43,045 nucleotides of DNA from Chloroflexota bacterium. GTDB lineage: Bacteria; Chloroflexota; Ktedonobacteria; Ktedonobacterales; Ktedonobacteraceae. Made by a program: the position numbers and the translations under genes. The first letter of the stretch is position 1. Each line of letters begins with the position of its first letter. The stretch covers positions 1-43,045 of the forward strand of contig CADDZH010000038.1 in the NCBI GenBank assembly GCA_902812455.1, given 5' to 3'. A model generated the notes under the pieces. It saw only the letters and a list, made by a program, of their open reading frames with translations. It had not been told where the DNA came from and made no database searches. Shown in pieces: positions 8,742 through 17,489 of this stretch.

Positions 8742-9785
8742 ATGCAAACGTTGTGGTTTATCCTGGTCGCATTCATGCTCAGCATGTATGTCCTGCTGGA
8801 TGGCTTTGACCTGGGCGCCGGCATCATTCACCTGTCTGTCGCGAGAAATGATGCCGAGCGGCGCATCGTGCTGCGAGCCATTGGCCCTGTCTGGGATGGT
8901 AATGAAGTCTGGTTGATTGCTGCCGGCGGTACCCTCTTTTTTACCTTCCCGCTGCTCTATGCTTCCAGCTTCAGCGGGTTCTACCTGCCATTGATCATCG
9001 TTCTCTGGCTCTTAATAGTGCGCGGGGTTTCAATCGAGCTGCGCTCGCGCGTCCCCAGTCCTGTCTGGGCGAGCTTCTGGGACGGCATGTTTTTCATAGG
9101 CAGCGCCCTCCTGGCCATCTTTTACGGCGCCGCGCTGGGCAATGTGATCCGCGGCGTTCCGTTGAACAAACAAGGCTACTTCTTCGAGGCGCTGTGGACC
9201 GACTTCAATCCGTTCAGCGCAACGCCGGGTATTCTGGATTGGTACACGATACTCATCAGCCTGCTGGCGCTGGCTACCCTGATCGTGCATGGCGCGAACT
9301 ACATTGCCCTGAAGACGGAACAGTCCGTCAACATGCGTGCCAGGCGCATTGCACGTAGAGCATGGTTTGTGATGGTTCTCCTTGCCATAGGGGCAACAAT
9401 AGCCACTTTCTTTGTACAATCGCAGGTCTATAGCAGCTTCAACAGTCGTCCCTGGGGTGTTATTTTCCCTCTGATTGCTTTTGTGGGCTTAATCGCAACG
9501 GGGTACTTCAACTTCAGGCAGCGCGATCTGCCCGCTTTCCTCTCTTCAAGCGCCTTCATTCTTGGCATGCTCTCCAGCGCGGCCTTTAGCCTCTATCCCA
9601 TGGTACTGCCCGCCGTCAACCGGGCCAACAGCCTGACGATCTACAACGCCTCAGCGGCTCAATATGGTTTGATAGTAGGACTCATCTGGTGGAGCATCGG
9701 CATCGTTCTTGCCGCCATCTACTTTATCCTGATCTACCGCCTTTTCCGTGGCAAGGTGACTGCCCCAGAAGCCGAAGGGTATTAG
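8742..9785 (+). CDS. cydB: Cytochrome bd ubiquinol oxidase subunit II (CydB)
   Basis: 347 residues, ATG with AAAGGAGAAAAAAAG upstream. The N-terminal LLDGFDLGAGI and GPVWDGNEVWLI motifs are diagnostic of CydB, followed by about eight membrane helices in all. It pairs with CydA in the membrane oxidase. It is separated from cydA by 116 bases occupied by a hairpin repeat, which is wider than usual for cydAB. The stop lies next to the 3' end of the oppositely oriented tRNA-Ser gene. Confidence 0.95.
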   Translation: MQTLWFILVAFMLSMYVLLDGFDLGAGIIHLSVARNDAERRIVLRAIGPVWDGNEVWLIAAGGTLFFTFPLLYASSFSGFYLPLIIVLWLLIVRGVSIELRSRVPSPVWASFWDGMFFIGSALLAIFYGAALGNVIRGVPLNKQGYFFEALWTDFNPFSATPGILDWYTILISLLALATLIVHGANYIALKTEQSVNMRARRIARRAWFVMVLLAIGATIATFFVQSQVYSSFNSRPWGVIFPLIAFVGLIATGYFNFRQRDLPAFLSSSAFILGMLSSAAFSLYPMVLPAVNRANSLTIYNASAAQYGLIVGLIWWSIGIVLAAIYFILIYRLFRGKVTAPEAEGY

Positions 9786-9791
9786 GGGGCG

Positions 9792-9880
9792 TGGCGGAGG
9801 AGGTGGGATTCGAACCCACGAGGGCTATTCACCCTACACGATTTCCAGTCGTGCTCACTAGGCCACTATGAGACTCCTCC
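9792..9880 (-). tRNA. tRNA-Ser (anticodon GGA)
   Basis: On the minus strand GGAGGAG at 9880-9874 pairs with CTCCTCC at 9802-9796. The anticodon loop CTGGAAA is closed by a CACGA/TCGTG stem and reads GGA. A long variable arm (class II) and GGTTCGAATCC T-loop are present. The discriminator is G and the CCA end is encoded (9794-9792). Confidence 0.95.
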
Positions 9881-9887
9881 AGCGCGG

Positions 9888-9972
9888 CGGAGAGAGTGGG
9901 ATTCGAACCCACGAGGGCTTTCACCCTACCGCTTTTCGAGAGCGGCTCTTTCAACCACTCAGACATCTCTCC
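9888..9972 (-). tRNA. tRNA-Ser (anticodon CGA)
   Basis: Minus strand: GGAGAGA at 9972-9966 pairs with TCTCTCC at 9895-9889. The anticodon loop CTCGAAA in a CCGCT/AGCGG stem reads CGA. Class II variable arm and GGTTCGAATCC are present. The acceptor is followed by GCCG, so CCA is not encoded. It lies seven bases upstream of tRNA-Ser(GGA) and is probably co-transcribed with it. Confidence 0.95.
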
Positions 9973-10089
9973 ACCGCGCAGTATAGCACATCTCTGGGAA
10001 GAGAACAAGCTTCATTCTCTGGCAATTCTCCATCTCTTTCATGAGCAGGGCAATGATGGTAGGGCGATGGCAAGCATCGCCCTCTCCAG

Positions 10090-10371
10090 TCACTCTTCCT
10101 TAATTTCGCCTTGCTCGCGCAGCCAGCGCGCAAATTGCATGCGGTAATTATCGGCCATACGCTGGCGCATCTCAGCATTTTCGTAGAGATGCTCGCGCAA
10201 ATCCAGCAGTTTCCTCGCCACCTCCTGCGTAAACCCCATATCCAGCAGATAATCCAGCAAGAGCTGTTCGGCAACTGCCCCGGTGATGGATGTCTCATTC
10301 CTGCTATGTTGAACAACGGGTTCGCTGTATTCTGAAAACCCTCCAGATGAGTGTTGTGGCCTATCTTTCAT
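10090..10371 (-). CDS. Small hypothetical protein
   Basis: 93 residues. The ATG at 10371 has GAGGGGAAA four to ten bases upstream, which is good evidence that it is translated. The protein is soluble, with an amphipathic helical centre (LLLDYLLDMGFTQEVARKLLDL) and a charged tail. No domain recognised. It lies upstream of, and reads toward, the serine tRNAs. Function unknown. Confidence 0.6.
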   Translation of the reverse strand: MKDRPQHSSGGFSEYSEPVVQHSRNETSITGAVAEQLLLDYLLDMGFTQEVARKLLDLREHLYENAEMRQRMADNYRMQFARWLREQGEIKEE

Positions 10372-10665
10372 AACATTTCCCCTCGCATTTAACTCTCTAA
10401 AAAGTTATCATTTTCCTTCTCGCATCCTGCTTGTCTATAGCTTTTCTTATCGACGCATACCAATGTAAAGCACAGGTTACTAAAGTGCCGATTGTGGCCA
10501 TCCATAGGGTACAGAAGTCAGGGACTTTTGCCGCCCAAACAAGCGACCAATGCCAATATCGATACACGCTCCATCTCACTACACTTAACTCTTGCAAAGT
10601 ATGCGCGGAGGATGAAGCGAGGCGCGTGGCCAAAGGCTGCGTACTGAGCTGAAAGGAGTATCATA

Positions 10666-11529
10666 TTGGCTACATCTACAAAAATAGATGATATCTGGAC
10701 GGAGTTTTTTGCCACCAGGCGCCCAGAGCTGCGCAATGAATTGATTGCAGCATATGCCCAGTTGGTACGCTTTGTTGTTGGGCGCTTAGGTATACCTCAA
10801 ACCAGCCTGCTGGATGCCGAGGATCTCTACAGCTATGGCATGATCGGCTTGATCAATGCTATCGATCGTTTCGACCCTGCCCGCGGTGTACGCTTTGAGG
10901 CTTTTGCCACTGCCCGTATTCGCGGGGCGGTTATCGATCAACTCCGGGCGCTGAACTGGTTGCCGCGTTCGGCAGTTGCACGAGTGAAGCAGATCGAAAA
11001 AGCTTTATCCCGGTTAGAACAACGCCTGGGCAGGCCGGCCACAGAGCAAGAAGCAGCCACAGAAATAGGCGTCTCTCTTGAACGCTACCGCCAGTTGTTG
11101 CTCGAGATGGGCATCGTTATTCTCTCTCTTGAGGCCCCTCTTGGCTCACTTATGCAAGACGACGAAGTGGCTTCGTTGGGCGATCTGCTCGAAGACTCGC
11201 ACTCTCCCGATCCAGCCGAGCAGGCAGAACAGCAGGAATTGATGTTGCTGCTGAATGCAGCTATTGATCATTTACCCGAACGCGAGCGGCTCCTCCTCTC
11301 CCTGTATTACTTTGAAGAACTGACTATGAAAGAGATCAGCAAAGTGTTGCATGTTTCCGAATCCCGTATTTGCCAGTTGCACACGCAAGCCCTGTTGCGC
11401 CTTCGTGCGGCCCTGAACGTTGATGGTGCCGAGACGAGCAAAAAAGGCAGGAATCGTGGCCTGCGAGCGCTAGCCGGCAATGCGAGATATGCCCAACGAG
11501 AGGAGAAGTCGTTTATTCCTACAATATAA
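10666..11529 (+). CDS. fliA: RNA polymerase sigma factor, FliA/WhiG (sigma-28) family
   Basis: 287 residues from a TTG start at 10666, fixed by AAAGGAG eight bases before it. Region 2 is clear (DLYSYGMIGLINAIDRFDP and FEAFATARIRGAVIDQLR). Region 3 follows (LEQRLGRPATEQEAATEIG). Region 4 is HLPERERLLLSLYYFEELT...VSESRICQLHTQALLRLR. No region 1.1 is present, which fits the sigma-28 class. Known for the family: promoter recognition for flagellar or developmental genes, held in check by an anti-sigma factor. A FlgM-like gene follows 171 bases downstream. A basic 40-residue tail after region 4 is unusual. Without flagellar genes in view the regulon is unknown. Confidence 0.9.
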   Translation: MATSTKIDDIWTEFFATRRPELRNELIAAYAQLVRFVVGRLGIPQTSLLDAEDLYSYGMIGLINAIDRFDPARGVRFEAFATARIRGAVIDQLRALNWLPRSAVARVKQIEKALSRLEQRLGRPATEQEAATEIGVSLERYRQLLLEMGIVILSLEAPLGSLMQDDEVASLGDLLEDSHSPDPAEQAEQQELMLLLNAAIDHLPERERLLLSLYYFEELTMKEISKVLHVSESRICQLHTQALLRLRAALNVDGAETSKKGRNRGLRALAGNARYAQREEKSFIPTI

Positions 11530-11700
11530 GCCGGTCTTATGCAGGCAATACGTCCATAGCCCTATTGTGCCGCCAGGTATTGCCGATATAACAAGGTGAT
11601 GACTCCCTACGGCTCTCGCCGAGGGCTTCTAGGGATGGCTGATAAAACAGCGTTGGCTCGACTCTATTCTCCACTTGTTTGAACACTATGAGGAATTGGC

Positions 11701-12012
11701 ATGAAAGCAGGCATCGTTGACTCAGCCTCGTTGCATAGCAAGACGAGGAAACGACTTCAGTCAAGGCCATACCGGGCGCAGGCCGCCGCTGCCAGCCCAG
11801 CAACCTGGTACAAGCGGGTTCTCGCATCAGTAGAACACTTAGCGGTCAAGCGGGGGATGCTCGCTTGCCAGCAAGAATCTGAGAGCCGTAGCGACCGGCT
11901 CTCAGAGTTACGCAAGCAAATCCAGCAAGGCACATATTATATCAGCAACTCCGAGCTGATCAGGAGTTTGACGACCGGCCAGGTCTACTTCTTGCAGCAC
12001 GATGCTGAATGA
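11701..12012 (+). CDS. flgM: FlgM-like anti-sigma-28 factor
   Basis: 103 residues. ATG at 11701 with GAGGA upstream. The N-terminal half is basic and Ser/Ala-rich, as expected of a largely disordered protein. The C-terminal ~45 residues (RSDRLSELRKQIQQGTYYI, then SNSELIRSLTTG) match the FlgM core pattern R-x-x-x-L-x-x-x-I-x-x-G-x-Y-x-I. Known for FlgM: it binds sigma-28 regions 2-4 and blocks holoenzyme formation. Position between fliA and csrA supports the call. It could be a divergent anti-sigma of another type; I put it at about three in four. Confidence 0.72.
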   Translation: MKAGIVDSASLHSKTRKRLQSRPYRAQAAAASPATWYKRVLASVEHLAVKRGMLACQQESESRSDRLSELRKQIQQGTYYISNSELIRSLTTGQVYFLQHDAE

Positions 12013-12056
12013 CTGCCAGCTCTTCCCGTTGCATTTAAAGACAAAAGGAGCCTTCT

Positions 12057-12263
12057 ATGTTGGTTTTACGACGAAAAGCCGGTGAAAGTATTATTCTCGA
12101 TGGCGTTATCCATATTTGCATACTGGCAGTTGAAGGCGAACGGGTGAAAATTGGCATCAGCGCCCCACCGGAAGTCACCATCGTGCGCGAAGAACTATTG
12201 AAGACCTCAAACTCGACTCCCCATACAAGAGAAGAGCAAAGCGAACCGGCGCCTCAGTTGTGA
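12057..12263 (+). CDS. csrA: Carbon storage regulator CsrA (RNA-binding)
   Basis: 68 residues, ATG with AAAGGAGCC upstream. It begins MLVLRRKAGESIILDG and contains VKIGISAPPEVTIVREEL, the full CsrA beta-sheet core with the conserved Arg of the REE segment; the last 20 residues are a variable polar tail. Known: a dimer binding GGA motifs in mRNA leaders and blocking or stabilising translation. The gene's own ribosome site contains GGA, so autorepression is possible. Linkage to sigma-28 and FlgM recalls Firmicute/spirochaete flagellar clusters, where CsrA controls flagellin translation. Confidence 0.95.
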   Translation: MLVLRRKAGESIILDGVIHICILAVEGERVKIGISAPPEVTIVREELLKTSNSTPHTREEQSEPAPQL

Positions 12264-12294
12264 GACCTGACCCTCAACGAGGAGAAATGTAACC

Positions 12295-12373
12295 TGGCCT
12301 CCACAAGGGAGGCCACTACATCTCAAGGCTTCCAACGTAACGAAATGTAGTGACTCCCCTCGTGGGAGTCAGG
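12295..12373. repeat. Dispersed double-hairpin repeat, family B, copy 1 (between convergent genes)
   Basis: Hairpin TGGCCTCC-acaag-GGAGGCCA (12295-12315) and hairpin TGACTCCC-ctcgt-GGGAGTCA (12351-12371). Inside them an outer inverted pair CACTACAT (12314-12321) / ATGTAGTG (12345-12352) forms a nested structure. A second copy is at 23525-23608. Lying between convergent csrA and ino1, it may serve as a bidirectional terminator, although no T-run follows. Confidence 0.75.
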
Positions 12374-12394
12374 ATAACCTCATCTTGACTTCTC

Positions 12395-13555
12395 CTACTC
12401 CACCCTCGTCTCCGCTTTATATCCATCCGCGCCTCCTATAACCTGCGCTTCATGAGAAGGCGTAGCGCTTTCGCCCTGGATGAACGCTTCCGCCATATCA
12501 TGCGCGACATCATCGGCATATTGGACGGGTGGTGACTTCATCAGGTAGGCGCTTGGGCCTTCAAGCGTTCCGCTCACGCCGCGATCAAGGGCAAGTTTAA
12601 TCATACGTACAGCATCGATAACGATACCCGCCGAGTTCGGTGAATCCCAGACCTCCAGCTTCAATTCCAGGTTAAGAGGAACACCGCCAAAAGTCTGCCC
12701 TTCCAGCCGGATGTAGGCCCACTTGCGATCCGTGAGCCAGGGGACGTAATCAGACGGGCCAATATGAACATTCTCTTCACCCAGTTCGTAGTCGAGCTGG
12801 CTGGTTACTGCATTCGTCTTGCTGGCTTTCTTCGATTCGAGGCGTTCTCGCTCTAGCATGTTGTAGAAATCCGTGTTGCCACCGACATTGAGCTGCATCG
12901 TCCGCTCTAGCTTCACACCCCGCTCACGGAAGAGGCGGGCCAGCGTGCGATGAACGATGGTTGCTCCAACCTGGCTTTTGATATCATCGCCAATCATGGG
13001 CAAATTGGCCTCTTTGAAGCGCCCTTGCCAGTAGTTTTCCCGTGCAATGAAGACGGGAATGCAGTTGACGAACCCCACGCCGGCCCTGAGCACCTGCTCG
13101 ACATACCACTTGGTGGCAGTCTCGGAACCAACCGGTAAATAGTTTACCAGCACATCAGTTCCCGTATCTTTCAAAATCTTCACGATATCGTCCGTCTGCC
13201 CAGGGGCCTTGGTAATAACCTGCGAGAGGTATTTGCCAAGCCCATCATGGGTCATCCCCCGGTGCACTTTTACTCCCAGGGGAGGGACATCGGCGAAACG
13301 ATAGGTATTATTTGGAGCGGTGTAGATCGCCTCGCTCAGATCCTTGCCGACCTTGTTCCTGTCAATATCGAAGGCCGCGGAAAATTCTATGTCATTTACA
13401 TGGTACCCGGCCATGTTGACATGCATAAGCCCAGGCACAAATTCATTCTCTTTGGCTTCATGATAATAGTGAACACCCTGCACAAGGGAGCTTGCGCAGT
13501 TTCCTACACCTAATATGGCGACACGCACTTTCTTTGCACTACTCAACGTTTGCAT
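12395..13555 (-). CDS. ino1: Inositol-3-phosphate synthase
   Basis: 386 residues, the short prokaryotic length. The N-terminal NAD-binding motif is [15 protein letters not shown]. Further family blocks are [45 protein letters not shown] and [12 protein letters not shown]. The C-terminal block [19 protein letters not shown] is also present. Reaction: glucose 6-phosphate to 1D-myo-inositol 3-phosphate, with NAD as cofactor. Inferred use: phosphatidylinositol-type lipids or other inositol conjugates, as in actinobacteria. Transcribed convergently with csrA; stands alone. Confidence 0.93.
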   Translation of the reverse strand: MQTLSSAKKVRVAILGVGNCASSLVQGVHYYHEAKENEFVPGLMHVNMAGYHVNDIEFSAAFDIDRNKVGKDLSEAIYTAPNNTYRFADVPPLGVKVHRGMTHDGLGKYLSQVITKAPGQTDDIVKILKDTGTDVLVNYLPVGSETATKWYVEQVLRAGVGFVNCIPVFIARENYWQGRFKEANLPMIGDDIKSQVGATIVHRTLARLFRERGVKLERTMQLNVGGNTDFYNMLERERLESKKASKTNAVTSQLDYELGEENVHIGPSDYVPWLTDRKWAYIRLEGQTFGGVPLNLELKLEVWDSPNSAGIVIDAVRMIKLALDRGVSGTLEGPSAYLMKSPPVQYADDVAHDMAEAFIQGESATPSHEAQVIGGADGYKAETRVE

Positions 13556-14083
13556 TCCTTTCGTTTCCTATCCTTTCCTCCGACCAGTTCGGATAGGCCT
13601 ACACACTCAGGAACAGAGCCATTCCACAAGCCAGGCCCCGTTCTGCTGCCCCAATAGAGGCATTGAATAAATATATCTCAAACCTTTGCCTGATTGCCAT
13701 AGCAAGCGAGAGAAAAGGATTTGATATAATTCTTTTTTTGCCGATATCTTTTTATAACCGGGGAAAAGAGCTACATACCAGTAAGTCTTGTAACCCTTGT
13801 TGCTACCCGGCATCCCTAAAAAACGGCTTTTTTTAGTGAAGCATAGGGCAGATTGCCAGATTTGCAACACATGTTACAATCCATAACAGGAGTTTAACTT
13901 CGTCAGGTTGAGTAACCATAACGCATCCTGTATGTTCATAACCGTATCTTCACTCGTTAACAACAATGATCGTCTATGTACAGTGCTATGCTCAATAGCG
14001 TTGGTGTTCTGCCCAATTCGAGGGAGATACGTAGCGAGATGAGAAAAAAACCTGATGAAAAATAGTATGGCAAGGAGTGATGT
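13556..14083. other. AT-rich intergenic region between divergent ino1 and the phosphodiesterase gene
   Basis: 528 bases without a supported gene; short open frames here have no ribosome site and low-quality composition. It holds an A/T-rich inverted repeat (CTAAAAAA...TTTTTTTAG, about 13815-13836) and a promoter-like sequence at 13853-13880. Both divergent promoters are expected here. Confidence 0.6.
13853..13880 (+). promoter_or_regulatory. Candidate sigma-A promoter for the 14084 gene cluster
   Basis: TTGCCA at 13853-13858, a 16-base spacer and TACAAT at 13875-13880. It would give a leader of roughly 195 bases before the ATG at 14084. Predicted only from consensus. Confidence 0.45.
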
Positions 14084-15487
14084 ATGACGCGGCGAAAAAG
14101 AGTCCTGGTCATTGGACTGGACTGCGCGCCACCTGAGCTAGTCTTTGAACAATGGCGCGATGAACTGCCGAATTTCAAACGGGTCATGGATGATGGGAGC
14201 TGGGGCAAACTTGAAAGCTGCATTCCGGCTATCACGGTGCCTGCCTGGAGCTCAATGATGTCGAGCAAAGACCCCGGCACACTGGGGTTTTACGGCTTTC
14301 GTAACCGGGGTGACTACTCCTACGATAAATATACGCTCGCCAATTCAACGTCAGTGAAAACCGACCGCGTGTGGGATATCCTCTCGCGCGCCGGGAAGAA
14401 AGTGATCACTGTCGGCGTCCCACAGACCTACCCCCCCAAACCCGTCAACGGGATCCAGGTTGGCTGTTTCCTTACGCCATCAACAACCAATCCCAGCAAG
14501 CCCTATACCTACCCGGCTTCCGCTATGCAGGAGATCGAAGCCACTGTTGGTGAGTACCTGGTCGATGTGCCAAATTTTCGCACCAATGATAAAGAATACC
14601 TGCTGCGCCAGATCTATACCATGACTGAGAAGCGCTTTAAGCTCGTCAAAAAATGGATCGCAGAAAAAGATTGGGATTTCTTTATGTTCGTTGAGATGGG
14701 TACCGACCGTATCCATCATGGCCTGTGGAAATATCACGATCCTACTCATCGCAAGTACGAGGTCAACCCGCCATTGAATGAGAGCATTCATAACTACTAC
14801 CGCTATCTTGATAACGAGATCGGGCAAATCCTCGATTTGATCGACCTCGATAATACGACGGTGTTCATCGTCTCTGACCATGGCGCGAAGAAAATGGATG
14901 GCGGCATCTGTGTCAACGAATGGCTCATCCGGGAAGGCTATCTGACACTTAAAACCAGGCCTGCCAGCCTGACTGCTATTGAAAAGTGCGAGATCGACTG
15001 GAGCCGGACAAAGGTATGGGGCGACGGCGGCTACTACGCGCGCATCTTCCTCAATGTTGAGGGGCGCGAACCGCAGGGGATCGTGAAGCCAGGCGAGGTT
15101 GAGGGCCTGCGCAACGAGCTCAAGGCTAAGTTCGAGGCCCTGGTCGACCCTGATGGCGTAAATATCGGCACAAAGGTCTTCAAACCTGAAGAAGTCTACA
15201 GGGAAGTGAATGGCGTTGCGCCCGATCTGATCGTCTATTTCGGCGATCTCTTCTGGCGCTCGGTCGGGACGGTTGGTCATGATTCCATCTACACCTTTGA
15301 AAACGATACCGGCCCGGACGATTGCAACCATGCGCAGTTTGGCATTGTCATCAAGCACGATCCCGATGTGCATGAGGGTCATGGTGGCCGTGAGCTGAGC
15401 GGGCTGCAACTGATGGATATGGCCCCCACCATCTTGCAACAACTGGGAGTTCCAATTCCTCCTGATATGCAAGGAAAAACTTTTTAA
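14084..15487 (+). CDS. Alkaline phosphatase superfamily phosphodiesterase/nucleotide pyrophosphatase-like protein
   Basis: 467 residues, AAGGAG seven bases before the ATG. Metal-site motifs run in the order of the type I phosphodiesterase/iPGM-like branch: VIGLDCAPPE (Asp), AITVPAWSSM (nucleophile Thr), GTDRIHHGLW, FIVSDHGAKKM (Asp-His) and EGHGGRELSG (final His). There is no signal peptide, so it is probably cytoplasmic. It starts a run of same-strand genes with cysC and sat. In such clusters it may hydrolyse a phosphodiester or act on a nucleotide by-product (for example of PAPS use); that is inference. Substrate unknown. Confidence 0.85.
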   Translation: MTRRKRVLVIGLDCAPPELVFEQWRDELPNFKRVMDDGSWGKLESCIPAITVPAWSSMMSSKDPGTLGFYGFRNRGDYSYDKYTLANSTSVKTDRVWDILSRAGKKVITVGVPQTYPPKPVNGIQVGCFLTPSTTNPSKPYTYPASAMQEIEATVGEYLVDVPNFRTNDKEYLLRQIYTMTEKRFKLVKKWIAEKDWDFFMFVEMGTDRIHHGLWKYHDPTHRKYEVNPPLNESIHNYYRYLDNEIGQILDLIDLDNTTVFIVSDHGAKKMDGGICVNEWLIREGYLTLKTRPASLTAIEKCEIDWSRTKVWGDGGYYARIFLNVEGREPQGIVKPGEVEGLRNELKAKFEALVDPDGVNIGTKVFKPEEVYREVNGVAPDLIVYFGDLFWRSVGTVGHDSIYTFENDTGPDDCNHAQFGIVIKHDPDVHEGHGGRELSGLQLMDMAPTILQQLGVPIPPDMQGKTF

Positions 15488-15593
15488 CCTATGAGCGGAA
15501 ACCAGGCGCGATTACTCGCGCCTCATTAAAGTATGGAGAAATACAATTGATGCAGTATTTCCCAGCAAAAACTAGATAAGGAGCATGTATAAC

Positions 15594-16190
15594 ATGGCTG
15601 ATAAAGGCTTTACCCTCTGGTTTACCGGGCTTTCAGGTGCCGGCAAAAGTACGCTTGCCGACATTATCGAGCAGCGCTTGCGCGAGCGCGAGTACAAGGT
15701 CGAGGTGCTCGATGGCGATGTGGTGCGCACCAATTTGAGCAAGGGGCTGGGCTTCAGCCGGGAAGATCGCATTACGAACAATAAGCGCATCGCCTTTGTG
15801 GCGAGCCTGCTCACCCGCAATGGCGTGATTTGTATTGCTGCGGCTATTTCCCCCTACCGCGAGGCACGCGACTGGGCACGCAAAGAAATCGGCAACTTTG
15901 TCGAAGTCTACGTCAAGTGCCCGCTCGAAGTCTGCCAAGAGCGTGATGTCAAGGGCCTGTACAAGCAGGTGGCCGAAGGCAAGAAAAAGGAGTTCACCGG
16001 CGTTGACGATCCCTACGAGCCGCCGGAGCATCCCGAACTGGTGATCGAAACGGACAAGGAGACGGTGGAAGAGAGCGTGGCCCGCATTTTTGCCAAGCTG
16101 GTGGAGCTGGGCTATCTTGAGCCTGAAGCCATCTCGGAAGATGAAGCAAAGATTGTGACCGATCGCCTGGCAGCGCTGGGCTACCTGTAA
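15594..16190 (+). CDS. cysC: Adenylyl-sulfate (APS) kinase
   Basis: 198 residues from the ATG at 15594, which stands about ten bases after AAGGAG; the ATG at 15585 is too close to that site. P-loop GLSGAGKST lies at residues 12-20. LDGDVVRTNLSKGLGFS is the APS-binding stretch. ISPYREARD and KGLYKQVAEGKKKEFTGVDDPYEPP complete the family pattern. Reaction: APS + ATP to PAPS + ADP. The sat gene follows after 15 bases, so the pair makes PAPS, used either for sulfate reduction or for sulfotransferases. Confidence 0.95.
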   Translation: MADKGFTLWFTGLSGAGKSTLADIIEQRLREREYKVEVLDGDVVRTNLSKGLGFSREDRITNNKRIAFVASLLTRNGVICIAAAISPYREARDWARKEIGNFVEVYVKCPLEVCQERDVKGLYKQVAEGKKKEFTGVDDPYEPPEHPELVIETDKETVEESVARIFAKLVELGYLEPEAISEDEAKIVTDRLAALGYL

Positions 16191-16205
16191 GCGGAAGGAT
16201 GGAGC

Positions 16206-17375
16206 ATGATGACAGAGCACTTGATTGCCCCACATGGCGGGGAACTCGTTTTGAACATGGCCGCTCCCGCCGAGCAGCGCGAACTGGAGGAACGGGCGAA
16301 GGCGTTACCGGAGATCGTGGTTGGCTCACGCCAACTGGCCGACCTGGAAATGCTGGCCAATGGCGCCTATAGCCCACTCACCGGCTTCATGACCCGCGCC
16401 GATTACCTGGGCGTGGTCGACGACATGCACCTGGCCAGTGGCCTGCCCTGGACGATTCCCATTACCCTTGCCGTCAGCTCAGAGCAGGCAGCCAGCCTGC
16501 GCGAAGGCTCGCAGCTTGCCCTTGTCAATGAGCAGGGGACACTGCAGGCGGTGATGACCATCCACGAAAAGTATGGCTATGACAAGCAGCACGAGGCCAG
16601 CCGGGTGTACCGCACGACCGAAGAGGCCCATCCTGGCGTGAAAGTGCTGTACCAGCAGGGCGACATCCTGCTGGGTGGCCCGGTGCGCGTGGTGCGCCTG
16701 CAACACCAGGCCTTTGCCCAATATCGCTACACACCCACTCAATCGCGCCAGCTCTTTCGCGAACGAGGCTGGCAGCGTGTTGTGGGCTTCCAGACCCGCA
16801 ATCCGGTTCATCGCGCGCACGAGTACATCCAGAAATGTGCCCTGGAAACAGTCGATGGCCTCTACTTGCACCCCCTGGTCGGTGATACCAAGGGCGATGA
16901 TATTCCTGCCGAGGTGCGCATGCGCTGTTACGAAGTGTTGCTGGAGAACTATTACCCCGCCGAGCGAGTCATCCTGGGAGTGCTGCCGGCAGCCATGCGC
17001 TATGCCGGGCCGCGCGAAGCCGTCTTCCATGCCTTGATGCGCAAAAACTACGGCTGCTCGCATTTTATTGTCGGGCGCGACCATGCAGGCGTCGGCAATT
17101 ACTATGGCACCTATGATGCTCACCACATCTTTGCCGAGTTTGATCCGGTGAAGCTTGGCATCACCCCTATGTTCTTTGACCACACCTTCTTCTGTCGCAC
17201 CTGCGAGTCGATGGCTTCCACCAAGACCTGCCCGCATGGCAGCGAGCACCACGTGATCCTGAGCGGTACCAAAGTCCGCCAGATGTTACGTGCTGGGGAA
17301 ATGCCGCCTCGCGAGTTCTCACGGCCAGAGGTCGCACGAATACTGATTGAAGCGATGCGCCAACCTGTCGCGTAA
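16206..17375 (+). CDS. sat: Sulfate adenylyltransferase (ATP sulfurylase)
   Basis: 389 residues; GGATGGAGC precedes a double ATG (16206/16209), so the first residue is uncertain by one. The nucleotide-binding motifs [11 protein letters not shown] (residues 196-206) and GRDHAGVG (290-297) are intact. A Cys-containing block near residues 328-345 ([18 protein letters not shown]) matches the monofunctional prokaryotic Sat zinc-binding type. Reaction: sulfate + ATP to APS + PPi. Co-directional with cysC. No PAPS reductase or sulfite reductase is visible, which leans toward PAPS for sulfation, but that could be encoded elsewhere. Confidence 0.95.
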   Translation: MMTEHLIAPHGGELVLNMAAPAEQRELEERAKALPEIVVGSRQLADLEMLANGAYSPLTGFMTRADYLGVVDDMHLASGLPWTIPITLAVSSEQAASLREGSQLALVNEQGTLQAVMTIHEKYGYDKQHEASRVYRTTEEAHPGVKVLYQQGDILLGGPVRVVRLQHQAFAQYRYTPTQSRQLFRERGWQRVVGFQTRNPVHRAHEYIQKCALETVDGLYLHPLVGDTKGDDIPAEVRMRCYEVLLENYYPAERVILGVLPAAMRYAGPREAVFHALMRKNYGCSHFIVGRDHAGVGNYYGTYDAHHIFAEFDPVKLGITPMFFDHTFFCRTCESMASTKTCPHGSEHHVILSGTKVRQMLRAGEMPPREFSRPEVARILIEAMRQPVA

Positions 17376-17489
17376 GTTATAATATAAATCGCGATCAGTA
17401 TAATATAAGCAAGGGGCAGAGGCATGGTGAATATGCTGGATGCCCCTGCATCTTCTAGAAGTGAGTACAACAAACAAGAGAGGAAGAAG

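Noticed and set aside
9689..10147. Short plus-strand frames with a GFEPTRA motif
   Set aside because: They are translations across the antisense of the two serine tRNA genes.
13607..13870. 87-residue minus-strand frame upstream of ino1
   Set aside because: No ribosome site, AT-rich non-coding composition, overlaps promoter-like elements.
14480..15472. 330-residue minus-strand frame
   Set aside because: Antisense shadow of the phosphodiesterase, whose frame has all metal motifs and a good ribosome site.
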